A stretch of DNA of 64,000 nt from Gammaproteobacteria bacterium (GTDB lineage Bacteria; Pseudomonadota; Gammaproteobacteria; SZUA-152): the NCBI GenBank assembly GCA_011321815.1, contig DROS01000046.1, positions 1-64,000 on the forward strand, written 5' to 3'. Shown here one piece after another: positions 34,242 through 43,211 of the stretch; the first letter of the stretch is position 1, and each line of letters starts with the position of its first letter. A program made the position numbers and the translations under genes. The notes below the pieces were generated by a model. It ran no database searches and was not told where the DNA came from. It was given only the letters and a program-made list of their open reading frames with translations.

Positions 34242-35996
34242 TTAAATATTGCCTCGATAATGGGCCTCAACACTTTCCCGTGTTAAGACACCAATGATTT
34301 CCATTTTTTTGATATTACTGTTTACAGGCGTGGTGTTGACACACAAAACGTCAACATTTTTTTCATTCATCAAGTCCAGCGCTTCCTGTAATGTGGCCTG
34401 TTGCTGGATGCCGATCACGTTTTCACGTTGTGCGGGTATTTCCAGTAAATCAATATTGTCATCAAAATCCTCTTGTTGAGAGCTGATGAACAATGCCAGG
34501 TCTGCCGCGAGCAGTAAAACCGGTTTTTCGTCCTCTTCGTCGTCAGTTTTTTTGTCGACGATAATCCACAGTGGCTGACGGGCCAATAACTTTTCTGCCG
34601 CAGTTCTGGTCAATTCGCGTGGCGCATGTGTAAACGACAGGTCAAGCACACTGACGACGCCGACGCGGCGCAGTGATTGTGCCACCGGGTCGTTACGCAT
34701 ATCCAGTCCGCGTGCTTTTAACAGGGTCAGAAACACTGATTCGCGGCCAAACAGGTGGCTGCTGGTAATGCCGGACACCACCACGGCCAGCATGCCGGGC
34801 AAAATGATATTCGGATTGGCGGTCAGTTCCAGCATGGCCAGCAATGCGGCGAGCGGAGCCTGTAATGTAGCCCCCATCATCGCGCCCATGCCCAGCATAG
34901 CGTAAAAACCCGGTGAGGCGACCTGGCCAGGAAAAAGCATCTCGGCAAAATGACCGAGCATGCCGCCGGCAGCGGCGCCAATGACCAGTGTGGGGCCGAT
35001 CAAGCCGCCGGGCAGCCCCAGACCCAGGCCTACGGTTGTGGCCAGCATTTTAAACAGTACAACCATAAATAGTAAACCAAGCCCTATCTGTCCTAACATG
35101 GCTTGATTAACGGTATCGTAACCCACGCCCATGACTTCTGGTACGATTAATGCGCATACGCCGGTTAGCGCACCTGCCAGAGTCATGCGTTGCCAGATGA
35201 TGATTTTGCTGCTGGCTTCGGTAATCCATTTCAGCGCAGCAATAAATCCTGCCGCCAACGCGCCAATAACCAATCCCATCAGCAGCAGGTAAGGCAGCTC
35301 ATACAGCGATGCGAGTTGCAGTGCGGGTACGGAGAAGGCGGGTTCGGTGCCGAATACAAAACGGGTCAGGGCTGTGGCACTGACGGCGGCGAGAATCACC
35401 GGGGCAAAACCGGCAATGGTGTATTCCATGACGATTACTTCCATGGCAAACACCACCCCTGCGACCGGTGTGTTAAACGAGGCGGCAATAGAAGCAGCTG
35501 CGCCACATGCCACCAGGGTCTGAATGCTGTTGTTGGGCAGGCTCAGGCTTTGGCCCAACAGGCTGCTGCTGGCTGCACCGAGATGCACGCCAGGGCCTTC
35601 GCGACCCACAGAGTGTCCACTGACAAGGCTGATAGTGGCGCCTACAAATTGCAAAACAAGATTGCGCAGCGGCAGGTGGCTTTGGTGGTAAGCCAGCCGT
35701 TCCAGTACATGCACAATGCCTACCTGTATGCTGCCGCCACCCGCAGCGTTGAGCGCATGAAAAATCAGGCCAATGAGCAAACCACCTGCGGTGGGCAGCA
35801 AAAAACGCATCGTGTTCGACAGAGCTTCATAATTTTCAGTATTACCGCCGGGCAGAAAACCGGTCTGGATGTATTCAATAGTAAGGCGAAATAAAATAAT
35901 TACACCACCCGCCAGCAGGCCGCTGAGTAAACCCAGTATGGCCAGTTGTGGTAAAGCATCGACATCAGCAAGTCGTGCACGAAAGCGCTTTAACAT
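34242..35996 (-). CDS. ClC-family chloride transporter with C-terminal CBS pair
   Basis: 584 residues. The ClC core (1-420) has SGHSVGREGPGVHLGAASS with the gating Glu, CGAAASIAASFNTPVAGVVF followed by AMEV (inner-gate Glu position), and LGLPGGLIGPTLVIGA. The first selectivity motif reads GGGSIQ in place of GSGIP. Both gating glutamates are present, which favours a Cl-/H+ exchanger over a passive channel. Residues 440-584 are two CBS-like modules (VVSVLDLSFTHAP and QQATLQEALDLMNEKNVDVL), likely nucleotide-sensing. Confidence 0.9.
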   Translation of the reverse strand: MLKRFRARLADVDALPQLAILGLLSGLLAGGVIILFRLTIEYIQTGFLPGGNTENYEALSNTMRFLLPTAGGLLIGLIFHALNAAGGGSIQVGIVHVLERLAYHQSHLPLRNLVLQFVGATISLVSGHSVGREGPGVHLGAASSSLLGQSLSLPNNSIQTLVACGAAASIAASFNTPVAGVVFAMEVIVMEYTIAGFAPVILAAVSATALTRFVFGTEPAFSVPALQLASLYELPYLLLMGLVIGALAAGFIAALKWITEASSKIIIWQRMTLAGALTGVCALIVPEVMGVGYDTVNQAMLGQIGLGLLFMVVLFKMLATTVGLGLGLPGGLIGPTLVIGAAAGGMLGHFAEMLFPGQVASPGFYAMLGMGAMMGATLQAPLAALLAMLELTANPNIILPGMLAVVVSGITSSHLFGRESVFLTLLKARGLDMRNDPVAQSLRRVGVVSVLDLSFTHAPRELTRTAAEKLLARQPLWIIVDKKTDDEEDEKPVLLLAADLALFISSQQEDFDDNIDLLEIPAQRENVIGIQQQATLQEALDLMNEKNVDVLCVNTTPVNSNIKKMEIIGVLTRESVEAHYRGNI

Positions 35997-36117
35997 AATG
36001 TTGTCCGCAGGGTGTGAATAAACGTTTTGTGAAAGTCAAATGCAATGAATGTCATTGTGCAGTATCGGTTGCAAATGAAAATTGTTGCTTGACTCTGTTA
36101 AGAGCTTGCATTAAATT

Positions 36118-36214
36118 CCCATGCACTTGTTGAGTGGATCTCTGAATCAGCCAACGGGTGCTTTATAAAAATAATCATAAAATATTTGAAGGCGGCTGCG
36201 GCCGCTTTTTTTTT
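36118..36214 (+). ncRNA. Candidate small RNA ending at an orphan terminator
   Basis: A strong plus-strand terminator at 36191-36214 has no gene in front of it; both flanking genes are on the minus strand. TTGACT (36089-36094), then 17 bases, then TAAATT (36112-36117) could be its promoter. The predicted transcript is about 90 bases with no good open frame. The RNA is an inference. Confidence 0.35.
36191..36214 (+). terminator. Orphan Rho-independent terminator
   Basis: GCGGC-TGCG-GCCGC stem followed by nine T on the plus strand. Confidence 0.85.
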
Positions 36215-36272
36215 CATCGTTTTTTGCTGAGCTCCCTCACTTGTTAAAACGCTAATAATGCAGGGCGCGCTT

Positions 36273-37628
36273 TCATCTGGTTAATGTTTTAATAAATACT
36301 TTTGAATTACGCCGGTAGTTGTACAGTGCCCGCCGTTTCATGGGCAGGGTTTTGATGTCTGCTTTTTTGAAACCACGTTCCAGAAACCAATGCGAGGTTT
36401 TGGTGGACAATACAAACAGTTGCCGGATACCCCGTTGCGCAGCATTTTGTTCGACGAGTTGCAGCAGGGTATTGCCGCGTGCAGCACCCCGGTAATCCGG
36501 ATGTACGGCAAGACAGGTCAGTTCCGCCATTTTGTTTTCGCTGAATGGGTTGAGTGCGACACAGGCGATAACCATGCCATCACGCTCGATGATGGTAAAA
36601 CGGTCAATCTCCATTTCGATGTGTTCGCGTGAACGGCGTACCAACACATCGGCCTGTTCCAGTGGACTGATTAATTCCAGGATGCCACCCACGTCGTCAA
36701 TATTCGCCTGACGGATACCCTCATAAGCGTCGGCGCTGATTAATGTGCCCACACCATCGCGGGTGAATAATTCCTGCAACAAGACGCCATCAATTTGCCG
36801 GTCAAGAATATGCACGCGCGGAATGCCATTAAGACAGAGGTTTACCGCGCTGCGCAGAATGCGCCGCATGTCATCAGGTAAGCGCCGCCGCGAATCGAGC
36901 AATTGCTGCGCTGCGTTGAAAGTAAGCTCGCGGGTCAGGCGTTTGCGCGTATCGCGCAACCCCGGACCCTCGGCCAGATAGATCACCTTGTGCGCATGCA
37001 GTGCGATGGCCACCGAGGTGGCTACATCTTCAGCGCTGAGATTGAACACTTCACCGGTGGGCGAATATCCCAGTGGCGACAGCAATACCACAGCGTTTTG
37101 ATCAAGCTGGTGACTGATGGCCTCGGCATCAATGCGCCGCACTTCACCAGTGTGCAGATAGTCCACACCCTCGTGCACACCCAGTGGCCGTGCAGTGACC
37201 ACATTGCCTGATGCCACGCGGATGCGCGCCCCAGCCATGGGAGACTGGGCCAGCCCCATGGAAAGCAGCGCTTCGATTTCCACACGCACGGTGCCCACGG
37301 CTTCTTTTACGCAGGCCAGTGCAGTGTCGTCGGTGATGCGCAGTCCTGCATGAAAGGCGGCCTTGCCTGCTTGTGTCTTGAGACGGGCCTCCACCTGCGG
37401 ACGACTGCCATGTACCAGTACCAGCCGGATGCCCAGGCTGTTGAGCAGGGTGAAGTCATGAATCAATCCGGCGAAATTTTTGTCCTGCACCGCCTCGCCA
37501 CCAAATACCACCACAAAGGTACGTTTACGAAAGGCATTGATGTACGGTGCGGCATTGCGGAACCACGACACAAAATGTTTGCCGTTATGCGCATTATGGG
37601 AGGCTGGTTTTTTGTCGGGTGCTGTCAC
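36273..37628 (-). CDS. argA: N-acetylglutamate synthase
   Basis: Acetylates glutamate with acetyl-CoA, first step of arginine synthesis. 451 residues: an amino-acid-kinase-like domain (about 20-290; RTFVVVFGGEAV, RLVLVHGSRPQVE, VVLLSPLGYSPTGEVFNL) and a C-terminal GNAT domain (MVIACVALNPF, ELTCLAVHPDYRGAARGNTL). This is the classical ArgA layout of gamma- and betaproteobacteria. Start is GTG at 37628, with AGGAG about 9 bases upstream. Arginine feedback via the kinase-like domain is the known mode of control. Confidence 0.95.
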   Translation of the reverse strand: MTAPDKKPASHNAHNGKHFVSWFRNAAPYINAFRKRTFVVVFGGEAVQDKNFAGLIHDFTLLNSLGIRLVLVHGSRPQVEARLKTQAGKAAFHAGLRITDDTALACVKEAVGTVRVEIEALLSMGLAQSPMAGARIRVASGNVVTARPLGVHEGVDYLHTGEVRRIDAEAISHQLDQNAVVLLSPLGYSPTGEVFNLSAEDVATSVAIALHAHKVIYLAEGPGLRDTRKRLTRELTFNAAQQLLDSRRRLPDDMRRILRSAVNLCLNGIPRVHILDRQIDGVLLQELFTRDGVGTLISADAYEGIRQANIDDVGGILELISPLEQADVLVRRSREHIEMEIDRFTIIERDGMVIACVALNPFSENKMAELTCLAVHPDYRGAARGNTLLQLVEQNAAQRGIRQLFVLSTKTSHWFLERGFKKADIKTLPMKRRALYNYRRNSKVFIKTLTR

Positions 37629-37957
37629 TACAGGTGCTCCTGAAACACATTTACGAATTATTTTTTAGCGGCCAGGTTTTTCATCCATTGAGATTTGCCG
37701 CCACAAAGTTGCTGTTATGCATTGTAACCCACGCTTATCTTTATGACAGCAAAGGATATTTTTCCGGCTGATGGGCTATTCCCTGCAAATATTAGGCGTA
37801 TAAAATACAGGGCCAATACTTGACTAAATTGCCTTGATAAATATCTGGGTAATTTGCTAAGGTTTGACCTCGCATTAATTTCCGTCCGGTTTCGGCCGTG
37901 ACAAAGGGCAAATTGGATGCGTTTACTTCAAAACTTTTTCCAAGGGGGAGAATTATC
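37629..37957. other. Gap upstream of the small membrane protein gene
   Basis: Holds the promoter side of both argA (minus) and the small gene at 37958. Several TTGACT/TTGACC hexamers (about 37818 and 37862) could be -35 boxes, but I cannot settle a promoter. No other gene seen. Confidence 0.4.
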
Positions 37958-38041
37958 ATGGAACTGAAAACAACATTAGTGGCAAATGTGATTGCAATTG
38001 TAGTTATGGTTGGCTTTATGATTGATGCCGCCAGCATCTAA
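37958..38041 (+). CDS. 27-residue single-helix membrane protein
   Basis: The frame reads MELKTTLVANVIAIVVMVGF then MIDAASI and stops. A near-ideal ribosome binding site AAGGGGGAG sits 7 bases before the ATG, and a strong terminator begins 14 bases after the stop, so this is a self-contained monocistronic gene. Residues 7-22 form one transmembrane helix with a short charged N-terminus (ELK) and an acidic C-terminal side (D23). It resembles small membrane proteins that modulate partner complexes, but no partner is visible. It is shorter than usual gene-calling cutoffs. Function unknown. Confidence 0.75.
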   Translation: MELKTTLVANVIAIVVMVGFMIDAASI

Positions 38042-38054
38042 AGACGGATTTTCA

Positions 38055-38080
38055 AACGGGGTGCCTTGCACCCCGTTTTC
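38055..38080 (+). terminator. Rho-independent terminator of the 27-aa gene
   Basis: AACGGGGTGC-CTT-GCACCCCGTT stem followed by TTTC; 10-bp perfect stem. Confidence 0.92.
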
Positions 38081-38270
38081 CGTTCAACAGGTTGTTTTCC
38101 CTCTGTCACGATTCCTGCGTGGCAACGTGCTTAAACCCTCCGCCGTATTCACGGTATACTTCGCTCCTGATGGTAGTGCCTGCTGGCCATAACGTGGCCT
38201 GATATCGTGGTTGAATGCCACCCGTTGTTCCAGGAACTAAAAGAATGACACACAGTTTGGGAGAGGATGT

Positions 38271-39068
38271 TTGAATTTCTGGGGCAAACTAATTGGCGGT
38301 GTGCTGGGCTACATGATGGGTGGCCTTTTCGGGGGACTCATCGGGGTTGTATTAGGACATCAATTTGATCGCGGACTGGCGAATTTCAGAGGTGACTTTT
38401 CAGCAGGCCTGAGTGGCCTCAGCCATGAAGAAACTCAACGCGCTTTTTTTGAAGCCACTTTTTCCGTGATGGGGCATCTGGCCAAGGCTGATGGGCGGGT
38501 TTCTGAAGAGGAGATAGCCCTGGCCCGCCACATTATGGCGCGCATGGGATTGTCCGAGCCGGCGCGTCACGAGGCCATCGCGCTTTTTTCCAAAGGCAAA
38601 GAAAACGATTTTGCTCTGGACCCTGTACTGACCCGTTTTCGTAATGCAACACAACGTGCACGCAATCTGCAACAGATGTTCATTGAGATTCAGCTGCATG
38701 CTGCCTATGCTGATGGTGAGCTGAACCCTGCTGAAAAAAAACTGCTGCTGGTTATTTGTGACGCGCTGGGTTTTTCGAGCGCCGATTTTGACCGCCTGGA
38801 GGCTATGGTGCGCGCCGAGCAACATGCGGCAACAGGCGGCAGGGTCGAACAGGTGTCGCTGGATGATGCTTACGCGATTCTCAATGTCACCAGCCAGTCC
38901 AGTGATGCAGAGATAAAGCGTGCCTACCGTAAACTCACTAACCAGCATCATCCTGACAAGTTGGTGGCCAAAGGTCTGCCGGAAGAAATGATGAAACTGG
39001 CAGAAGAAAAAACGCGCGAAATTCGGGCTGCCTATGAGCGGATACGCGCAGCACGAGGGACTAAATAA
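38271..39068 (+). CDS. djlA: DjlA-type membrane-anchored J-domain co-chaperone
   Basis: 265 residues. The N-terminal membrane segment (about 3-28) is rich in glycine (GVLGYMMGGLFGGLIGVVLG), a TerB-like helical domain follows (about 50-165; VMGHLAKADGRVSEEEIALA, AYADGELNPAEKKLLLVICD), and a C-terminal J domain has YAILNVTSQSSDAEIKRAYR and the HPD tripeptide. It stimulates DnaK at the inner membrane. The start is a TTG at 38271 preceded by GGGAGAGG; no ATG gives the full N-terminus. The next gene overlaps its stop by one base. Confidence 0.93.
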   Translation: MNFWGKLIGGVLGYMMGGLFGGLIGVVLGHQFDRGLANFRGDFSAGLSGLSHEETQRAFFEATFSVMGHLAKADGRVSEEEIALARHIMARMGLSEPARHEAIALFSKGKENDFALDPVLTRFRNATQRARNLQQMFIEIQLHAAYADGELNPAEKKLLLVICDALGFSSADFDRLEAMVRAEQHAATGGRVEQVSLDDAYAILNVTSQSSDAEIKRAYRKLTNQHHPDKLVAKGLPEEMMKLAEEKTREIRAAYERIRAARGTK

Positions 39069-40033
39069 TGATTTCTGTGCCGTGCCCGCGTTATGTTTTT
39101 TTGTTTGCCTTGTTGGGGCTTTCTCCAGCAGTGGTGCTGGCTGAACAGGCAGGTGGCTCAGTGAGCCTGGGATACCGTGTGGATTCGCTGGACTGGAATA
39201 TCAATGGTGGAAGTGGTGGCCCCAATATTCTTTCCGAACTTGAGTGGAAAGACCTGGATATTTTACAGTTTCGGGGTGAATTGTCGGGCAGCAATTACAC
39301 GGGTATCTATTTTCGTGGCCAGGTGAACTACGGTTGGGTGCTGGACGGCGTCAACCGGGATTCGGATTATGCTGGCAACAACCGTACTTTGGAGTTTTCA
39401 CGTTCGGTTAATAGTGTGGACGATAGCAAGGTGCTGGATTTATCCGGCGGGCTGGGGCTGACGTTTTATGCCGGTGAAGCCGAGCAATGGCGGATCATAC
39501 CCATGGTGGGTTATTCCTACCACCAACAGGATTTACGCATGAGCAATGGTAATCAGGTGCTATGGGATTCCGCTAACGCGGATTTGCTGGGCGTCGGGGG
39601 TGGCCCTGTCCCATTGGGCCCCTTTGGCGGGCTCAGCTCAAGCTATGATGCAGAATGGTACGGCCCCTGGCTGGGGGCGGACATTTTTCTGGATTTACCG
39701 GCAAGAGGCACGGTATTTATGCGGCTGGAAGCCCACCGGGTGAGTTATTTTGCCCAGGCCAACTGGAATCTGCGTAGTGATTTTGCCCAACCCGTGAGCT
39801 TTGAGCACGAAGCCAATGCCTGGGGCGGAGTGTGGGAACTGGGCTGGCAGGGGGTGCCTTCCTCAACACACTGGGTATGGGGTGCGAGTATTGTTATCCA
39901 ATCCTGGGCAACAGGTTCTGGCATTGGCCGGATTTTTTATGCCGATGGCGGTGTTGGTGTGGCTACCCTCAATGAAGTCAACTGGTCGTCAAGCAGTGTT
40001 AATTTCACCCTGCGTAAAGCCTTGGATAACTAA
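39068..40033 (+). CDS. Outer-membrane beta-barrel protein, omptin-like pattern
   Basis: 321 residues with a signal peptide (1-25, LLGLSPAVVLAEQ). Strand pattern throughout: SVSLGYRVDSLDWNI, SELEWKDLDILQFRGELSG, YTGIYFRGQVNYGWVLDGVNRDSDY. The repeated acidic and glycine-rich turns resemble omptin or 'Protochlamydia outer-membrane protein' families. I could not confirm omptin catalytic residues, so activity is not claimed. It is translationally coupled to djlA (one-base overlap), which suggests an envelope role. Confidence 0.6.
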   Translation: MISVPCPRYVFLFALLGLSPAVVLAEQAGGSVSLGYRVDSLDWNINGGSGGPNILSELEWKDLDILQFRGELSGSNYTGIYFRGQVNYGWVLDGVNRDSDYAGNNRTLEFSRSVNSVDDSKVLDLSGGLGLTFYAGEAEQWRIIPMVGYSYHQQDLRMSNGNQVLWDSANADLLGVGGGPVPLGPFGGLSSSYDAEWYGPWLGADIFLDLPARGTVFMRLEAHRVSYFAQANWNLRSDFAQPVSFEHEANAWGGVWELGWQGVPSSTHWVWGASIVIQSWATGSGIGRIFYADGGVGVATLNEVNWSSSSVNFTLRKALDN

Positions 40034-40571
40034 AGGTCTTGGCAATACAAATGAATACAAAACCATTATTCATTTGGCCTTGTTGGTTTTTGTAAAAGCC
40101 GAATTTCATGTGGAATGATCACGCGATTGCAGGCCGCATTATCGGCCTGACGCGCAGTTTATAGGGCGTATCGGGGCAGTGAAGGTTTTATCCTGGGGGT
40201 GCTACCGTGCTGTTGCAGTTAGTTGCGAGAAGTGCTGAGCAACTGGGCAAGGCCTCACGCTATTCATCAGTTGAATCTACTGCGAACGCCGATGGTGCAG
40301 AATCCAAAAAAATCTTTTATCTTCAGCATTATAGCCGCTCTCGCTACGGTCCAGCTGAGTAATTTAGGTTAACCCGCCAGCCGTTTTTCATCCCTACACA
40401 GGCATTCCGCCTTATTGGGAATGCCTGAAAAATTAAAGCAGCGGACCAATCCCTTTAACACCATTCCCGAGGCATCATGCCGCAAGTGAGCGGTCGAGCA
40501 AGATTGACTGCTCCAACGGGGGAGTTCTGAAATGTATTCCTTCGGTCGTTGGCAAAATAGGTCAAAGAGGC
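40034..40571. other. 538-bp intergenic region
   Basis: Contains an inverted repeat CAGGCATTCC (40399) / GGAATGCCTG (40418) with a 9-base loop but no T-run behind it, so I do not call it a terminator. No convincing gene. Confidence 0.45.
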
Positions 40572-41417
40572 CTATGGGGCCGTTTTTGCTGTATTTTCCA
40601 CTTCCACGCCGGATGTGTTGCGGCTCAACCAGCTGGACACCCGCTTCACCAGCGTGGCATCCAGCCCCCGAAAAAAATGATCGGCGCCGGCGATGGCAAG
40701 CTGCCGGTAACCGGGGTTAGCGGCCTGGCTGGCTGCCCGCGCCTTGATGGAGCCCAGTACGCCGCGCAGGTCCTGTGTTCCATATAAATCCAGCACCGGC
40801 AATGCGATTTTGGCCAGTGTATCCGGTGTGTGCGCCACCGTACCTGGTGCCAGGCTCATGCCGATGCCCACAAAGGCGCGAACAGCTTCGCTGCCCGGCG
40901 CTTTTTGTGCCAGAAAATAGGCCCCCATGGCTGCGCCCAGGCTGTGTCCCACCAATGCAATATTGCGCACGCCTTGTTTTTGCAGAAAACGAATGGCGGC
41001 GGAGATACGTACGTTGGCTTCGGGAAACAAGGGAGGGTAGTCCGTAAAATCGGCTTCATTGGGGCGTATGGGCAGCTGGATCGAGAGGGTGCTCCAGCCC
41101 GTCTCGGGCAGATTTTGGCGCAGGGGGGAGATGACATCAGGCCAGTCAGGGTGTGCCCCCAGACCATGCAGCAGAATAACGCTGCCACGCTGCAATTTGC
41201 CGGCGGCGGGTGTGTACAGGGCAAAAAAATTCTGTTGCCCGGCAGTGAGTTGCAGTGGCTCACCCACCACCAGCTGGTCTTGCAATTGTGCTGCCCAGCG
41301 CCGTTCTTTGTCGATATCCGAGGCCTGCGTTGCGTTTATGAAGGCAAGCGCCAGCAGGGTCATCAGTCCTGTTCGAAATGTCAGCAATAATGGAAAACCG
41401 GCTCGCATGGTGCGCAT
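40572..41417 (-). CDS. DUF3530-type alpha/beta hydrolase, exported
   Basis: 281 residues with an N-terminal hydrophobic signal (about 8-32, ending NATQAS). SVILLHGLGAHPDWPD, the nucleophile elbow VGHSLGAAMGAY (GxSxG), LDLYGTQDL (acid) and GADHFFRG (catalytic His) give a complete alpha/beta-hydrolase triad. The pattern matches DUF3530 proteins of the periplasm; substrate unknown. AGGAG sits just before the ATG at 41417; a second ATG at 41408 is possible. It is transcribed away from rpe. Confidence 0.78.
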   Translation of the reverse strand: MRTMRAGFPLLLTFRTGLMTLLALAFINATQASDIDKERRWAAQLQDQLVVGEPLQLTAGQQNFFALYTPAAGKLQRGSVILLHGLGAHPDWPDVISPLRQNLPETGWSTLSIQLPIRPNEADFTDYPPLFPEANVRISAAIRFLQKQGVRNIALVGHSLGAAMGAYFLAQKAPGSEAVRAFVGIGMSLAPGTVAHTPDTLAKIALPVLDLYGTQDLRGVLGSIKARAASQAANPGYRQLAIAGADHFFRGLDATLVKRVSSWLSRNTSGVEVENTAKTAP

Positions 41418-41604
41418 TTCTCCTGAAAGTCGTTATTTTGAGCATATCGGCTCTGCCCTTCGAGACCAAGTCCAGGTAAGCAATATGGCTGAAATATCAT
41501 CGCCAATAGGGTACAGTCCCCGATCCTGACAATTTGTCCCGTGCGGCAGTGGCCGCAGGGCCAGAATATATTTTTGAAAGACGAAAGTATAAGAGACCAA
41601 AACT

Positions 41605-42297
41605 ATGCCAGATTTTAAAATAGCCCCGTCCATTTTATCTGCGGATTTTGCCCGTCTCGGCGAAGAAGTCGATAATGTGCTCAAATCCGGCGCCGACGTG
41701 GTGCACTTTGATGTGATGGACAACCACTACGTGCCCAATCTCACCATCGGCCCGCTGGTGTGTGATGCGTTGCGCAAGCATGGTGTGACTGCCGACATTG
41801 ATGTGCATCTGATGGTCAAGCCCGTGGACCGTATTATCCCTGATTTTGCCGCTGCCGGTGCCTCGTACATCACCTTCCACCCGGAAGCCTCTGAGCATAT
41901 TGATCGTACGTTACAGCTGATTCAGGGCGAAGGCTGTAAATCCGGCCTGGTATTCAATCCCGCCACGCCATTGGCTGTGTTGAAACATGTTATCGACAAA
42001 GTGGATATTGTATTACTGATGTCGGTCAACCCCGGCTTTGGTGGTCAAAGTTTTATCCCTGAAACGCTGAACAAGCTGCGTGAAGCCCGCAAAATCATTG
42101 ATGCCTCCGGTCGTGATATCCGTCTGGAAATCGACGGTGGTGTGAAAGTGGATAATATTCGTGAAATCGCCGAAGCCGGTGCTGACATGTTTGTGGCCGG
42201 TTCCGCCGTATTTGGTGCGAAGTCTGACGCTGATGCCAATGCTTACGATTCTGTCATTGCGGCCTTCCGTGGTGAGTTAGCCAAAGCCGGGAAATAA
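41605..42297 (+). CDS. rpe: Ribulose-phosphate 3-epimerase
   Basis: Interconverts ribulose-5-P and xylulose-5-P in the pentose phosphate pathway. 230 residues: [97 protein letters not shown]. All catalytic Asp/His motifs are intact. First gene of the rpe-gph-trpE-G-D-C arrangement known from pseudomonads. Confidence 0.96.
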   Translation: MPDFKIAPSILSADFARLGEEVDNVLKSGADVVHFDVMDNHYVPNLTIGPLVCDALRKHGVTADIDVHLMVKPVDRIIPDFAAAGASYITFHPEASEHIDRTLQLIQGEGCKSGLVFNPATPLAVLKHVIDKVDIVLLMSVNPGFGGQSFIPETLNKLREARKIIDASGRDIRLEIDGGVKVDNIREIAEAGADMFVAGSAVFGAKSDADANAYDSVIAAFRGELAKAGK

Positions 42298-42302
42298 CAA
42301 GC

Positions 42303-42392
42303 TAACGCAAAGGCGTGGAGATGCAGAGGCCGTAAAGCTTTACCGATTTGTGCCTCTGCGGTCTTCGCGCCTTTGCGTCTTTGCGTTGGATT
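42303..42392. repeat. Non-coding CGCAAAGG-family palindromic element between rpe and gph
   Basis: TAACGCAAAGGCG near the left end and CGCCTTTGCGTCTTTGCGTT at the right end form long inverted arms, with inner arms GCAGAGGC / GCCTCTGC. The same words border the 44717-45164 element and the 49393-49559 element. The right end reaches within 10 bases of the gph start. Confidence 0.85.
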
Positions 42393-42396
42393 TTTT

Positions 42397-43080
42397 ATGA
42401 AACTGAATAAAACCGTTGTTAAAAAACCAGAGATGATTCTCATTGATGTTGATGGCACCCTTGTTGACAGCGTGCCTGACCTTGCGTACTGCGTTGATGA
42501 AATGATGAAAGCACTGGATATGCCCGTGCATGGCGAAGCCGCTGTACGTAACTGGGTGGGCAATGGTGTGGAACGGCTCGTGCGTCGTGCGCTTATTGGT
42601 CAGCTCGATGGTGAGCCGGAAGACGCATTGTTTGAAAAGGCTTATCCGCTGTTTCTCGACCTGTATGCCGTCAACACCAGTCAGCGCAGTTGTCTGTACC
42701 CCGGTGTGCGCGAAGGTCTGGATTACATGAAAGCATCCAACTATGTACTGGGCTGTGTGACCAACAAGGCGGCGCAATTCACCATTCCGTTGCTCAAGGA
42801 TCTGGGTATTCACGATGATTTTGTGAACATCGTTTGTGGTGATACTCTTACCAAAAAGAAACCGGACCCGTTGCCATTGCTGCATTCGGCTGAAGTGCTG
42901 GGTGTCTCGCCGGAAAAATCCCTGATGCTGGGTGATTCGGTGAGTGATGTGAAAGCGGCGCGCGCTGCCGGTTTTCAAATTGTCTGCATGAGCTATGGTT
43001 ACAATCATGGCGTGGATATTCGTGAATCCAGTCCTGATGCGGTGATTGACTCCATGGTTGAATTGAAAAATCTGTTATAG
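42397..43080 (+). CDS. gph: Phosphoglycolate phosphatase
   Basis: HAD-superfamily hydrolase that removes 2-phosphoglycolate, linked to rpe and trp genes in many gammaproteobacteria. 227 residues from ATG 42397: MILIDVDGTLVDSVPDLAYC (nucleophile DxDGT), a cap with VRNWVGNGVERLVRRAL, LGCVTNKAAQF, KKKPDPLPLLHSAE and MLGDSVSDVKAARAAG. The first aspartate motif lies slightly later than in E. coli. The start region directly abuts the palindromic repeat, so translation signals may be disturbed; no good ribosome binding site is visible. Confidence 0.93.
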   Translation: MKLNKTVVKKPEMILIDVDGTLVDSVPDLAYCVDEMMKALDMPVHGEAAVRNWVGNGVERLVRRALIGQLDGEPEDALFEKAYPLFLDLYAVNTSQRSCLYPGVREGLDYMKASNYVLGCVTNKAAQFTIPLLKDLGIHDDFVNIVCGDTLTKKKPDPLPLLHSAEVLGVSPEKSLMLGDSVSDVKAARAAGFQIVCMSYGYNHGVDIRESSPDAVIDSMVELKNLL

Positions 43081-43211
43081 GGTACGCTGGCAAAAAAGAG
43101 TTCATATGTTTTACACCACACAAGTCAATTGGCGAAAGGAACGATGGCGCGGCTGAGGCCGCTGTCTATGGAATGCCCTGTCCTGTCCGTTTGACTTTGT
43201 AGGTGATGAAC

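Noticed and set aside
40399-40427. Inverted repeat that could be a terminator between the barrel and DUF3530 genes
   Set aside because: No T-run follows on either strand within a few bases, so it does not fit an intrinsic terminator.
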